Of a stretch of DNA of 64,000 bases, positions 49,122 through 61,600 are shown piece after piece (positions within the stretch are counted from its first letter, which is position 1; the number at the start of each line of letters is the position of its first letter). The notes beneath the pieces were generated by a model. It made no database searches. It saw only the letters and a program-made list of their open reading frames with translations, and was not told the origin of the DNA. Both the position numbers and the translations under genes were made by a program. The stretch comes from Phoronis australis (taxonomy: Eukaryota; Phoronida; Phoronidae), in contig NMRA01000501.1 of NCBI GenBank assembly GCA_002633005.1, forward strand, positions 257,517 to 321,516. The letters run 5' to 3'.

Positions 49122-51499
49122 GTACGAAAAATGTTGATAAACGTTTTATGGATCAGATTTTTGTGTTTGCACATACATGTATTTGCACCCGGCTCCTGAG
49201 GCGCCGAGAGTAAGTTACTTGCTACAAATGTTTCGGTTAACCTCTACTGTAATGCGTTGACAAACGTAATGTCAGAATCTTTAGCTCTGTTTTTTGCTCT
49301 AACAAGTTCCTTTCTCTTTCAGTTGTTAAGTGCTTCAACATTTATTATCCTGAAAGCACATAATATTTCGCTTAGTTTCAGATTAATTTTGAACATAAAT
49401 CTGTCGATTTTAGGAATTTGCCCAAATGAAAAAGAGTCTGAAATCGTTACGTCCATGGCTTGTTGGGGTTGGTTCACGGACGCACATTTTTGAATACTGC
49501 TCATAACTTTGTTTTAGAAAAATAATTAGAAAAATTTTGCCGGTTACATCTTGTGTCCACCATTTGCTTTTCATGCTTTACCTTGTCACATTTCCAGTTT
49601 ATTGTTACCTAGCAACTGAGTATAATAAGCCTAACAGTTTTTTGCCGGCATAGTTGGGACGTTGATGCACATTAAAAGAACATGTTCTTTTTATAAACTT
49701 AACCCCCCATATATCCCAGCAGCCCAGAGTACTTAGTATACAGTAGATGGCCGAGATACCAGCATCTGACCAAAGGACCATGTATAGTCCACCTCAGTAT
49801 ATACGGAGATGAACGTCTGTCGTTGTCTGAACTTTGGGTGCGCCCCTGGAGGACCTTACTAGGGGGACAAAAATGAGCCAGATTAGATATTCGAAGGAGC
49901 GATCAAAACTGATTTAAAACGGAAAATAGTACCGCAAGGGACACCGAATGACCCACGACAGACAAATTGCACTCTAGAATGGGTCCGGCAGAAATCATAA
50001 AGGACCCCCTAAAAATGAGCTAGCTCATACATTCGAGGTACCACAAAAAAACAATTCCAAATGATTCAATACATGCCACTTATCACTAAATGTCCATGAC
50101 AAACAAAATACACTCTTGATTGTCCCCGNTGTCAACAATGGTGTCCCATTGAAATTTTGATCTAGAGGTACCAGCTAAAACTGATTTAAGACGAACACTA
50201 GTACAGCACTGAACACCGAATGACCCATGACAGAAAAATTGCATTCTGGAAAGGGTACGCCAGAAATCTGCAATAATGACGCCCCTCCTCAAAACGAACC
50301 AGCTCGTACATTTGAAGTACCATAAAAAGCAATTCCATGTTAATGATTACTTGTCACTGGTCACTAAATGTCGTAAGACAGACAAAATACACTTTGGTTT
50401 GTGCCCGACAGAAATCCCCAAAAATCTCCACCACGGTATTCCATTGAACGTTTGAGCTATATTAAATATTAGAGGTACCGGCTAAAACTGACTTTTAAGT
50501 CAACTTTTAAAAAATCAACAATCGTGCAGCTCTGAACTCCGAGTGCCACATGTCAGACAAATTGAATGTCCTCTTGAAACGATCGTCAGAAACTGAAAAC
50601 GACGCCCAAATGGAGCTAGTTCATACATTCGTACCACTAAGTTTCTGGTTAGTAAGTGGCCTGTAACAGACAAAACCCACTCTGGGTTGTGCACACCAGC
50701 CTCAGAAATCTCATACCACTAATTCTGCTAAAACTATATGATATATTAGACAGTGAAGATCCCGGTTAAGTCTTGGGGGAGTGTTTCGTCGAATCAAGAA
50801 TTTCCATGAGGAATGTGTTGTGATCATGTGCCTAGTTTGCAGTTCATGGCGAATACTTCTGTTTTCGTACTACTTTCACGTCTACTGGACTCTCTCCTTG
50901 CTTAACATTAATAATAGCGTTACACTGAGTGTCAAATGGATGATGGCGGAAAGGAAGCATTTTGGGAAATACCTAACACTACAATTATGGGATACCAGGA
51001 ATTGTTAAAAAACAACCCATTAAGTGATGATTAAGACCGCAGCTACTGTAATATAATGAGCTATAGAAACTGATCCGATTTTTCCATTTTAGTCGATCGG
51101 GAAAATATGGCTATGTCGCGAGGAAAATGAAAATAGTATGTGATTGTATGTCAATTTAGCTGTGCATCAAAAAGCGAGGCATTTAAATGATGTGACGGAA
51201 TGGCAGAAAATTCAAAAAAGTGGGACATTCCGCAAAGATCGGGGCAATAGGCAAATACGCAGTACATCGTATACTGTCAGCAACACGAAAAACTGGATAG
51301 AGTTCTTTTACATGGTAAACTTTTATTTTTTTAAATTACGGTACAACAAAGATATTTAAACGCACATGTTTTTAGGGCCTAAATATTTCGTTTAGGACAA
51401 ATGTAACTTCTTTCCGTAAACCAGCGTAGCGCAAATTTAACACTTAAAATTGTCTTGTTGAAAAATACCGGCATACAGAACGGGATATTTTAAGGACAG

Positions 51500-51775
51500 T
51501 TCGACAAACTTCCTCCTTCAAGAATGGCAGAAAGATCCATATGGACCATTTTTTGGGGAGAAAACGCTTATTGTCTGACATAGCGCCAATGTATTCGTCT
51601 TTCTTACATTGGTGCCATGGCCTCTGATCATCCAACGGATTCTCAAGGTTCCCATGAAGAGGTCGACACGCTTCTTACCGCCCGCGTAGCCAGCACAGCT
51701 GACGATGCATTGATCATTGCCTCTGACACGGATGTTATTGTAGTTGTTTGGTGGCTTTCTCAAAACGTTGTGATG
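51500..51775 (+). pseudogene. Decayed fragment of the HEEADT/DTDV protein family, inside the foldback element
   Basis: The plus strand reads LLQEWQKDPYGPFFGEKTLI, then in another frame SHEEVDTLLTARVAST and ALIIASDTDVIVVV. The order W-K..., HEEADT, SDTDV is one I know from uncharacterised invertebrate proteins often linked to mobile DNA. It is broken by stops and frame changes, so only a captured relic. Confidence 0.5.
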
Positions 51776-52107
51776 AATATTTCTAGTTTATTTAGATTTA
51801 AAATTCTTTTTAAAAACACGCCTATTGCTTTTCTTTAAAAGCATTGTTTAGTAGTCAATGTAATGTAAGGGCTCTTTGCAAATCATTTCCATGGTTCCTC
51901 AATCTAATGCAAGTTTAAGGGCCATGTGTCCTGTCGCTGAAGTATATTTTTCTTGCTAGGAGTGCTGCTTCTATAACTCATTATGCTACACTGGATGCAG
52001 TCTTAATCGTCACTCAATGGGTTGTTTTTTGGCAGTTCCTGGTATCCCAAAGTTTTAGTGTTATCAGGTTTTTTCCAAGATGCTTACTTTCCGCCACCAT
52101 CTATTTG

Positions 52108-52982
52108 GGAATTGTTCTAAAACCCCTCGACCCCTTTGACCCCCTCGACCCCCGAACCGCACGACCCCCTCGATCCACGACTCCCTCGACCCATGACCCA
52201 CAAGTTGGCCACAACCCCCTCGACCCACGTCCCAAGACCCCTACGACCCAAGACCCCTTCCACCCAGTCTACACAAGTTCAATTCGATCTGAGAGTAGAA
52301 CAAACGCTGAATTGCCGGACCATTGAGTTGGCCTGTGAGCTCGGCAGGCTTTTCCCTGTTCTTTTTTTGCAATTACGACAGTCGATTCGGCAAATTTGAA
52401 AGCCTCAACAGAAAAAAATAACGCGACCAAATCGAATCAAAGGCCTACCAACGTTACAAATGTCGTTCCCGTCAGAATGTAATCGCATTGTCTGCTCTTC
52501 AGCGAATGGAACATTCAAGCTTTTTGGCGGAAAGTGCGAGGAACCGACAAAACTGTAATTTCATCAGTAAGTACAATTTCACAAAGCAAGCTGTTTACTA
52601 AAATGTATTTCAACATTACACGGAGTATATTGTAAACGAGTACAGAATAGAAAGAAAATAATAAAAATGTGAAATCATGTATATTCACGACAACGTACTC
52701 TCTCCCTAAGTTTAGTAGAACTGGGCCATTGGTAGCCGCTCGTGGAACTAATTCTGTGACAATGATAGCGCGCTCACAATGTGCTATTTCAGATCACGTT
52801 CTCACACCACTTTCTGTTTTTAACCACCAGACTTGAGCCAGAGTAGACTCACGTGTAGGTATGTCTTACTTGGAAGTCACTCAGCCACACAAAAATACCT
52901 CTATTGCCACATGTAGTGGGTCGAGGGGGTCGTGGGGCGTGGGTCGAGGGGGTTGTGGGTTGATGGGGTTTTAGAATAATCC
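52108..52982. mobile_element. Nested 875-bp foldback-like element with CGACCC minisatellite arms
   Basis: It interrupts the right arm of the larger foldback element. Ends are GGAATTGTTCTAAAACCCC and, in reverse complement, GGATTATTCTAAAACCCC. The left arm (52120-52265) is a CCCCCTCGACCCACGA-type array; the right arm (52915-52966) is its inverse, GGGTCGAGGGGGTCGTGGGG. Flanks TCTATTTG (left) and TCTAATAG (right) look like an imperfect 8-bp target duplication. The interior has no recognised coding sequence. Confidence 0.75.
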
Positions 52983-54479
52983 TCTAATAGGCACTCTATT
53001 ATGGATTTTAAGCAAGGACAGAGTTCAGTAAACGCGAAACTATTACAGAAATACAAGATTTCGCCATGAACTGCAAACTAGGAACCCTCCTTGTCGAAAT
53101 TCTTGATTCTACAAAACTCTACCAAGATTTAACTGGGATCTTCTTTATCTAATGAATACATCACACGTTTTAAACAGAATTACGCGCTTGAGATTTCTAG
53201 GGCTGGTATGCACAACCCAGAATGGGTTTTTGTCTGTTATACATGTATGCCATGTAGTAACCAGTAACGTCAGATGGAATTGTTTATTATGGTATCTCGA
53301 AAGGATGAGCTAGCTCCTTTTTGGGCGTCATTTTTTAGTTTCTGCAAGACCCTTTGCAGAGTGCTATTTGTTTTTCATGGGTCTGCCGGTCTTCATTGCG
53401 GCACGATTGTTGGTTTTAAGTCAGCAGGTACCTCAAATATCTAATGTAGCTCACACTTTCAATGGCATACCGTGGTAGAGGTTTTTGGAGATTTCTAGCG
53501 GACACAACACAAAACATTTAGTAATTAGTGACATGTATGGAATCACATGAACTTGCTTTTTGTGATACTTTGAATGTATGACCCAGCTCAGTTTCAGAGG
53601 GTCTTTAATGGGTTTCTGGGTGACCTTTTCCAGAGTGCAATTGTATATCTGTCATTGGTCATTCGGTGTTCAGTGCAGTACTGTTGTTCGTTTTGAATCG
53701 GGTCGGTTTTAGCTGGTATCTACATGTAGAATATCTAATCTACCTCAAATTTCCAGTGGCATACTGTGGCTGACAATTGCGGGGGTTTCTGGCGGGCACA
53801 GCCCAGAGTGTATTTTGTTTATCATGGGGCATTTGAGTGTCATGTATTGGATCACGTGGAATTGTTATTTGTGGTATCTCGAATGTACGAGCTATCTCAT
53901 TTTGAGGACTCCTTTTTGTGTTTCTGGCGGACCATCTCCAGATTACAGTTTGTCTGTCATGGATCATTCGGTGTTCACTGCGGTACTATTGTTCGTTTTA
54001 AATCAGTTAAAGCTGGTACCTCGAATTTCTAATCTAGCTCAAATTTTCAATGGCATACGACGGTTAACATTTTGGAGGTGGGGGTTTCTCGCGGGCACAT
54101 CCCACAGTGCGTTTGTCTGTCATGGGGCATTTACCGATCAGTAACATGAATTGAAAAACATGAGATTGGTTTTGTGTGGTACCTCGAATGTATGAGGTAG
54201 CTCATTTTTGCTTTCTGTCGGACCCATTCCAGACTGCAGCCCCTTCCAGGTAATTAGTTTATATACCGAAAGCAATGATTCTCAGTTAATAGCATTATGC
54301 TTTTTTCGAACATCAGGTGGCGATAGCGGTTTGAGCTGATCGCTCTGACTTCGGAAAAATCAAATTTATTCAAACATGAAGCCCTGCCATCCTATATTTT
54401 TCATAAAACCGCACATCAAATGTTTTGCCTTTTACTTCAAGCAAACGAATGACACTGTCTTCAATTTGGTTGTGTGCAG

Positions 54480-54661
54480 GCAGAGGGTGTGCAAAGTTAC
54501 TTTGGTGTCAACGCGTACGCCAGTCCACCTAACGGTATTCACAACCACGTGAAGAACATATGACGCTACATTGTATTATCTAGTTAAGGAGGCGTTTCCG
54601 TGTGACATTGAGTATATCAAACGGTGTCCTGCAAGCGGGAGCACGCAGGCCGACTTGAGAC
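54480..54661 (+). pseudogene. Copy 1 exon D with 17-nt deletion
   Basis: Begins AEGVQSYFGVNAYASPPNGI as in copy 2. The bases corresponding to copy 2 positions about 61809-61825 are missing, and TGA follows almost at once. The donor CGTAAGT is intact. Confidence 0.85.
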
Positions 54662-55773
54662 GTAAGTGCCTCACACGTACATGTAACATGAATTGAGTGT
54701 TTGAACGAGGGTCAAGGATCCTACGCTGTAGAAACATATATGAATCGACATGAACACGCACTTTTTCCCTACGTTTAACATTCAGTTGATTCTTAACTCT
54801 GTAAGTGCTTCCTAGTTCCTTGGTCAAATCAAGAAAGTTTTAAAGAGGTTTAAACCTGTCTTCTATTGAAATAATGAGCAAGGGCTTAGATCACGTTATC
54901 GATTGCTTCAGACCACTCTCTACAATTTAGATTGTCACGATTTGACATTCTACGCGACGAGCATGATCTTGGGGACCAACAAACTGCCAAGAAGTGCAAA
55001 CCTGCACTTTTCGCCTAAGTAATTATACATGTATCTTGATATCAATTTTACCGTGGTTAGTGGTTTAAATCAAAACTTCGTTTCTTGGACGGAACTCATG
55101 AATTTATAGCCGTTTTAAGTCGCAAAAATTGAACATTGTGTTTTTGTTCCTGTCAAGACGTTCGGGAATTTCAAAAATAACAAAGAAGAAAAAAATGTTT
55201 GGTGTTTTTCCGAAGCATGTTCACGACTTTTCTTTCATTTTTACTCAGTCTTGAAATTTTATCGGGTATGTTTTGTATTGTTTGAATTATTTTTACGTAC
55301 AGGTCTTTTTACCTATTGCAGGAGAGGAACATGCTCAGGTAATGACTTGTGGTGGAGGTGGTGATGAGGGTGGCGGTGGTGTTGGAGGGGGTGGTGGTGG
55401 CGGTGGTAGTGGAGGCGGTGATGGTGGCAAAAGTAGGTTTTGAGAACCCACATTTTCCTTATCTGTCTTTAAACGCTTCTTTTGACCATGTTTTTAGGGC
55501 ATCCTTTTGGAAAATATCCTGCACAACAAGAAAATCTGAACTCTATTTGTTATTATAATGGGTAAGGATAATCGTTCTGATGGCTTGCAAATTCAGTTGC
55601 TTTTTAGGATATCTTAGCTGTTAGACATCAACAGTGAGAATTTTCGGTCATGCAAGTCTTGCAAGTTTGCAGTTCGGGATTGGCCCCGTAGGTAATATGA
55701 AGAAGTTATCCATCCTGTCACTGTTTTGCGGGTAGTATTTAATCTTGTTTCGTTTGTTTTTGTGAAGTCACAG

Positions 55774-55952
55774 ACTGTGAGGATTCCCATCGTCAGTGCC
55801 CTCTGTGGGCAAGTGATGGCTGGTGTGATCGCTGCTCCAGCTGGATGTCCGAAAACTGTCAAGGAAGTTGTAACAAATGTAATGGCGACGGCGGCGACGG
55901 TGGTGGTGAGGGAATTCTTACGTTTGATCGGCAACGTTTTGCTAACGAATGA
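55774..55952 (+). CDS. Copy 1 exon F: ShK-type Cys module (downstream of the frameshift)
   Basis: Encodes CEDSHRQCPLWASDGWCDRC, SSWMSENCQGSCNKC and a short Gly/Asp tail to TGA at 55950-55952. The spacing is that of ShKT domains (Cys-x-Asp, CPxWA, C-x2-SC-x2-C). It would not be translated from a full-length transcript of this copy. Confidence 0.7.
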
Positions 55953-56089
55953 ACAACTACACCTTTGTTAAGATTGTTCGTGATAGAAGCTTCGTTGTCA
56001 CTCATTCGAAAACCTACATGTCTCAATACCAAAATTTGTTAGAGCCTCCGTGGCATGAAAGCAATTCTCTCTATGTGCGTGCACACCAA

Positions 56090-57586
56090 CGCCGCTTTTA
56101 ATCGTCGCCTTGATTTCTTGCTATGACCAAAATCTTGCATCAACGATACTCCTTCCTTGTAATATATAGTATTTTTAGTGTTTGTGTGATTGTAAGATCA
56201 TAACTTAATTGACGACGGTAACTGCTAGAAGATGACATCATCGACTACATTATAGACTAGTTTGGTTGCAAAGGGGTTAACCTTTGTGAGGGATGACAAC
56301 GATTAACAAAGCCTTTCGATGGTGAGCATGAGGCTTGCGACCCGTAGACGTGAGAACCTCGTGGAAACGCAAGATCACGCGAGAATACGGGTGTATCATC
56401 ATACAAGTAGAGCACGTTCCAAAAACCAGACTTCAATTCATTTTTACTTAAATCTAAGATTTTTTCAACTTCCAAAAGTTGAACCGTCCACATCTTGTAA
56501 TAAAGTCAAACTTACGTCAAATTTAAGATCACTTTCTCAGGGCTTGAAATGACCCATGTCAAAAAAGAGGAAATTTTTACCGCCCTAACTACACATTTCA
56601 ATCTAAACCATACCTCAACAGATCGAAAGTAAACATTAGTATCACAAGATGCCCTCTTAATGTGTCTGTTGGCAAAACGCACTCATCTTGAGCAGTACCT
56701 GACATCTATTTCAGCAACAACAATGAAGGCAATTAGATGCAACAAAAAATATTTTTTAGAATTAAAAAATAAAGATAATGATGAAAAATTTGCAGTATGA
56801 GTGGCAGGAGCTTATTCTTGATTTGCTGCAGGGAGACCTGTAGGCCTAGAATTATTTTCAATTCTTATTATTAACATACAAAATTACAAAAACAAAAAAA
56901 ATTGTAAATCGTTCCAAAGATTATATGGAAAGCCTGAAATACATACATACATATTTAATTCCAAAAAATTGATCAAAACGCAAATGGAAAAAAAGTCGAG
57001 ACGGAAACCTGTGGCTCATACCCCAATGGAAAAATGAAAATAAAAACACTTTAAACTATAGAATGCATCAACCACAATCCTAAGTTGGCCAAACTTTTCA
57101 GTTTCAAACAGTAATTACAGGAGTTAATTGTTCATAAGCCACGCTGGTGTAGAAGAAACTATGTGACATACGAAATAACTACCAGGACACTGAAAATAGG
57201 CTGGCGGAATTTCTGTCAAGTGATCACTTCTCTCGAACTACAAAACTCGAGTCACAAAATAGAACACGAAAATGTCAAAATAAATTGAAATACATAAACG
57301 GCAATTTAAAACACATTTGCAGTAACGAAAATAGCACTTTGTGTCCCGTTTCGGCGGCACGTAGAAAATTGCACTCAGATGGTCAGACCTAGCACTAGCA
57401 GCCAACGGCAACGGGCGTGCATGTGGGATCAAACAAAAGAATTTCATACATCACTCACATCCCACGATTCTAATCCAACGAATAACCGGTTACAGTTGAA
57501 TTTCATTTCAGGAAGCGTTATTATTTCTAGCGTTTCATCGTTTCAGTCGGTTGGAATCAAAAATGTGTACAATATTTACTAATAGG
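56090..57586. other. Spacer between the two duplicated peptidase units
   Basis: AT-rich, with A-runs around 56740-57000. It contains no recognised exon; open frames here lack family features. Confidence 0.45.
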
Positions 57587-58604
57587 AATTAAGGCAAGAC
57601 ATTTTACTAAGAGTGTGCCGGCATCTAATGTCTTTACACTTACTCATCAATGTCACAATTTATTCTAAATTGTCATTAAATGACTGTCCTGAACACTTCG
57701 CTAGTGAAAAAAATCATAAAACATCCAACTCAGGTGTATATTTATCGTGTTTGAGACGCCCACCCATCATCGTATGCACTAACAACTGCACCGTGAACTC
57801 CCTTCAGATCGTCCACAACAACACTGTGATCAGAGTCTTTGGAATCCGTTTCACTATTAACTTCCGGTCACTGTCACGGTCACTTTCAAGTGCTAAGTCA
57901 CATTCGTTATCACTGTCAAAAGGAATTGAAACACACTTCTAAAAACTGGCCCAGTCATCACCAGGTCTTTGCTTTCAGTCATTGCAAACTCCACCAACAC
58001 ATTTTCACAAATTAACAAATATCTTCAAACTTATGGATCAGAACCATGCTGTGTAAAACATCAAAGCCAAGAGGAAAGTGTAAACTTTGAAATGGGCATA
58101 CTCACCAATCTATACAACATACAGGGCTTTCACAATTTCTTAATAAAAATCACATGTGGCCAGGGGTGAGTGCACTCGCCCACTGCACACAGCTGCACCT
58201 TATCATAAGCGAGTAAACTCGCTCACAGTACTGAAAACTATAAATGGGTTGACGACTGAACTCGTGTACAGCAAGATAAGGGATACCTCAAACCATAGGA
58301 AGACACACAGCAATACCTGACGTTTTAAACACCAAACACATGAGAGGATGAGTAATGCTGTGATTGCTTGTCCCAATTCTTTGTAGTATGTTTCGTAACG
58401 CAAGATCAGCTCATAAGCATAACGCCAGGTAATGTTTTCAGATGCTCTAAATTGACAACTGGTCGGCTGCTGAGATTATTTGGAGTTTTGATACGAAATT
58501 GGAGATTTTTTGCGCTTTAAGAAATGGATAAAGCCTAAATTATTAACGAATTTTAAGAAATGGACATCTTGTTTTTTCTTTTCATATGATGGAGAAATAC
58601 CCAG

Positions 58605-61600
58605 TCTTAAAGACAGGGAACGACCAGGGTCGGCCACGAACACGCACACTTGTGGTCGCGTGCGAGGAGTCCCGTCTCATCTGAGAAGTAGGTCTCACAT
58701 GGGACCGCGGGGACTAAGCTTGTTCTATCAAAAGTATACGGTGGCCTATGGTATACCGGTCTTAGGTAAGGTCTCTAGAGATCTAGGGCACGTTCCAACA
58801 AAACTGACTTAGCTAAGACAAATCTTAATAATTAGTAAATTTTAAGATAAAACTTAAATTTGTCTCGAGATTGTTTTAAGCAGGAGATCCTAAGTTTGAA
58901 TTAAGTTTTTGGTAAAAGTTCAATCTATATTTTAACTATATGACCGGATGTGGAATTTTCAAAGTATGGAAATTAAGACAAATCTTAGACTTAAGTCAAA
59001 AATGAACTTAAGTCGGTTTCTTGGAACGGGCCCCTAAACTATAGGTCATCCAGTAGTGAATAACATGGAGAAAGTTATGAATCTATAATGAACTTGTTTG
59101 AGAATATTTGGAATCATTTCTTCAGCCACTTTTAACTTTATCACACTTGCACTGCTTTTCCAGGAGATTGCCGATATTGGGTAAAGCGATGGAAAATTTA
59201 AATAATACTCGGTGCCAGGTCTACGGCAACTTTATTCTAAGTCCACCTACATGTATACTGTTCCGGGACAGATGTTAGATCCCTTAACTGCGTCGTTGAT
59301 AAGGAAATCGGTTTTCGTTCACTATTGAATACTTCGTTTTACCCACATTCGTTTTTTTAATATTTTATTCGTATAAGTCAAGCCAATTTAAGTTAATAGC
59401 AAAGTCGATAAAATTGCCCTTTCATCTAATTAGGCCCCTTGTCTGTTTCAACGAGGCCTACCTGTGGGCCATGCACTTTTTATTTTATTTTTTTTTCTTG
59501 CTTGCAATCGCAATACCTGTCCTTCTATACTTCTGGTGTGTAACTACAGTAACGTCGCGCCCTTAGACCCGTGGGCCTATATCGAAATAACGTTTTGTTT
59601 GCGGCCTTTTTACCCGAGTTGTTCTCAGATTGACGCATGCGCTTACGTTTTGCATATAAGCCCATACATTAATTCGCATTATAGGAGCTCCCGTTTTGAC
59701 TACTGCTGTGCCTCTCAAAAGCATCTTTTTGCGTTTGCCTCTGTATCTTTGGAGTTCGTACATATAGGTGAATTTTCAAGAAATTTGGCTGCTTGTATTG
59801 CCGCATTGCCGCGCCTATGGCCTATATCCAAAATAATGCTTTTTTGCACAAATGGTTTGCAAACAAGGGCAATTCTGCACATACGCCCATGGATCTAATG
59901 ACGCAGAAAGAACGTAACAGTATTCCAATTGCTGTGATGTAGATATGTATTTAATGTGTTGTATTACATTACTTTAACAGCTTCTTGCAAAACATTATCC
60001 ATATTTCGTTCAATAATCGTGCCGGTTTTACAGGATCTAGTTCCTTGAGCGACAACGCCCTGAAGAGGGCGTGTTACATCGTGCGATTCCTGTTTGCTCA
60101 CAGAAGAGACGTCCGCCAAGCGTACTACAAGCATTTCGGACGTTTCGCGCTGATAGGCGTAAGGGAAAACACAACTGATATTCCCGAGCATGCGTACTTA
60201 GGCGCAGTGTGGGCACGTAGGGCACGCGGTCTGAGCGCTACAATGACTGCGCCCGTCTCAACCGCTGGTGAAGAGAATGTGTTGTGTCATGAAGATGACA
60301 GATATAGGTAATGTTACTTGTATTACGTGATTTACATTATGGAAAAGTTTCACCACTTTTGATGTACCACTTTTCCTGCAATTCGTCTGTAGACTACGTT
60401 TCTTATAAAAAGTGGGGGTTTTCAACTGTTCCTTTGCATTTCGGCGAATACAGAAAATCTCTCAAAAGTCGTGCGCGCACGCGTTGGATCTTCGCTGATA
60501 ACACGACTGCAGTAAGACTGTCGATTTAGTTCGTTGATCTTGGTAATTTTGTCAAACGAGGTTTCGTTTTTGTTGGTTAAAACCTTTGCTCCAATTATAT
60601 TCACTTTGTGCGATTTGTTGAAAATACCTATTTCATGGTGTCTTGAATCGTAGTGTTCTGTGTTCGCCATGTCATTGAAATGCTCTTTTTGTCGCAGGAG
60701 TGAGGACCACGGACTGCATGAGTTTTCTCACGGTTACCATATCTTAGGCGCACAATTCGCCATATCTGGCTTTAACAGTCGTCTTGCAGCAGCATACAAC
60801 AGCGCTCTTTCTCGGGGACTATGGGCTAACACATACTCTTTGAGTACAGTGCAAGAATATTTTGTACGAAAACAATGTTGACCAACGTTGTATGAATCAA
60901 AATTTCATGTTATTTTTACGTTACTGGATGTCTATGTGCTTGCTCATATTTGCGTCCGGCTCCAGAGGCGCCAAGAGTAAGTTACATGCGGCGGATATTT
61001 CGGTTTATCTCTAATGCGTCGATAAACCTGATGTCAGAATCTTTAGTTCTGTTTCTTTCTCTAACAAGTTCTTTTCTCGTTCAGATGTTAACTACTTTGC
61101 CGTTTGTTACCTTGACAACACAGACTATTTAGTTTAGTTGTGAATAGACTTCCAACAAATGTGCGTAGATTTTAGACATCTGTCCATGTGAACATGAGTC
61201 GTAAGTCATAACGCCCATGGATTTTTGGGGCTGGTTCCTGCGAACAAATTTTTTGAATCCTGCACATAACTTTGTTTTAGAAAAGTACTTAGCAAAATCT
61301 TGCTAATTACATCTTGTGGCCACCATTTGCTGTTCATGCTTCGCCATGTCACTTACCACGATCCTTTCCTCGCAACTGAGTTTAGTAAGCCACACAGTTT
61401 ATTGTCCGCATCGTTGGGACGTTGAGTATTGCACATTAAAAGTCCGTGTTCTTGTCATTAAACTTACCACACCCATTGACTGGCTAACTCCAGGTCGTTA
61501 GTTTATGTACCCAAAGCAATGGTTTTCAATGGAAAGGTATAATGCTTTTTCTGAAAATCAGGTGGCGATAACGGTTTGAGCTGATCGCTCTGATTTCGTT

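Larger units (their letters stand above)
49703..54243. mobile_element. ~4.5-kb foldback-like transposon in intron C of peptidase copy 1
   Basis: Absent from unit 2, where AAACTTACC...AACTCCAGG is nearly continuous. The left arm (~49965-51080) is the inverted complement of 54243-52983 plus 52107-51960; for example GAATGGGTCCGGCAGAAA at 49978 pairs with the complement of 54208-54230. Each arm contains three diverged ~265-310 bp subrepeats (GAATGACCCACGACAGACAA, AGCTAGCTCATACATTCGA, AAAACTGATTTAA). The left end has ~260 bp without a partner on the right, so the right end is truncated. The ~0.88-kb centre (51080-51960) holds a coding remnant. The architecture is that of foldback elements, but no transposase is seen. 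Confidence 0.75.
47095..55952 (+). pseudogene. Zinc-metallopeptidase-like gene with ShK module, copy 1, frameshifted
   Basis: Six exons aligned one to one with copy 2: 47095-47255, 48301-48574, 48956-49121, 54480-54661, 55322-55432, 55774-55952. Exons A to C are open and keep the HEFSH zinc-binding motif. Exon D is 182 bp against 199 bp in copy 2. A 17-base deletion after ...GIHNHV shifts the frame and gives a stop three codons later, removing the rest of the peptidase domain, the linker and the ShK module. Exons E and F remain open when read alone, so the lesion looks recent, or it is an allele or assembly error. The intron between C and D has grown from 0.87 to 5.36 kb by transposon insertion. 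A start codon and signal peptide upstream of exon A are not identified. Confidence 0.75.
46088..56085 (+). repeat. Segmental tandem duplication, unit 1 (~10 kb)
   Basis: It starts at GAATTAAGGCAAGACATTTTA, is homologous to unit 2 (57587-63335) through 5' flank, all six exons, introns and 3' flank, and fades near CATGAAAGCAATTC. It is larger because of the ~4.5 kb insertion at 49703-54243. Confidence 0.88.

Noticed and set aside
54576-54827. Reverse-strand frames across peptidase exon D (also 61850-62059)
   Set aside because: They are antisense shadows of exon D that exist in both copies; they carry no family features.
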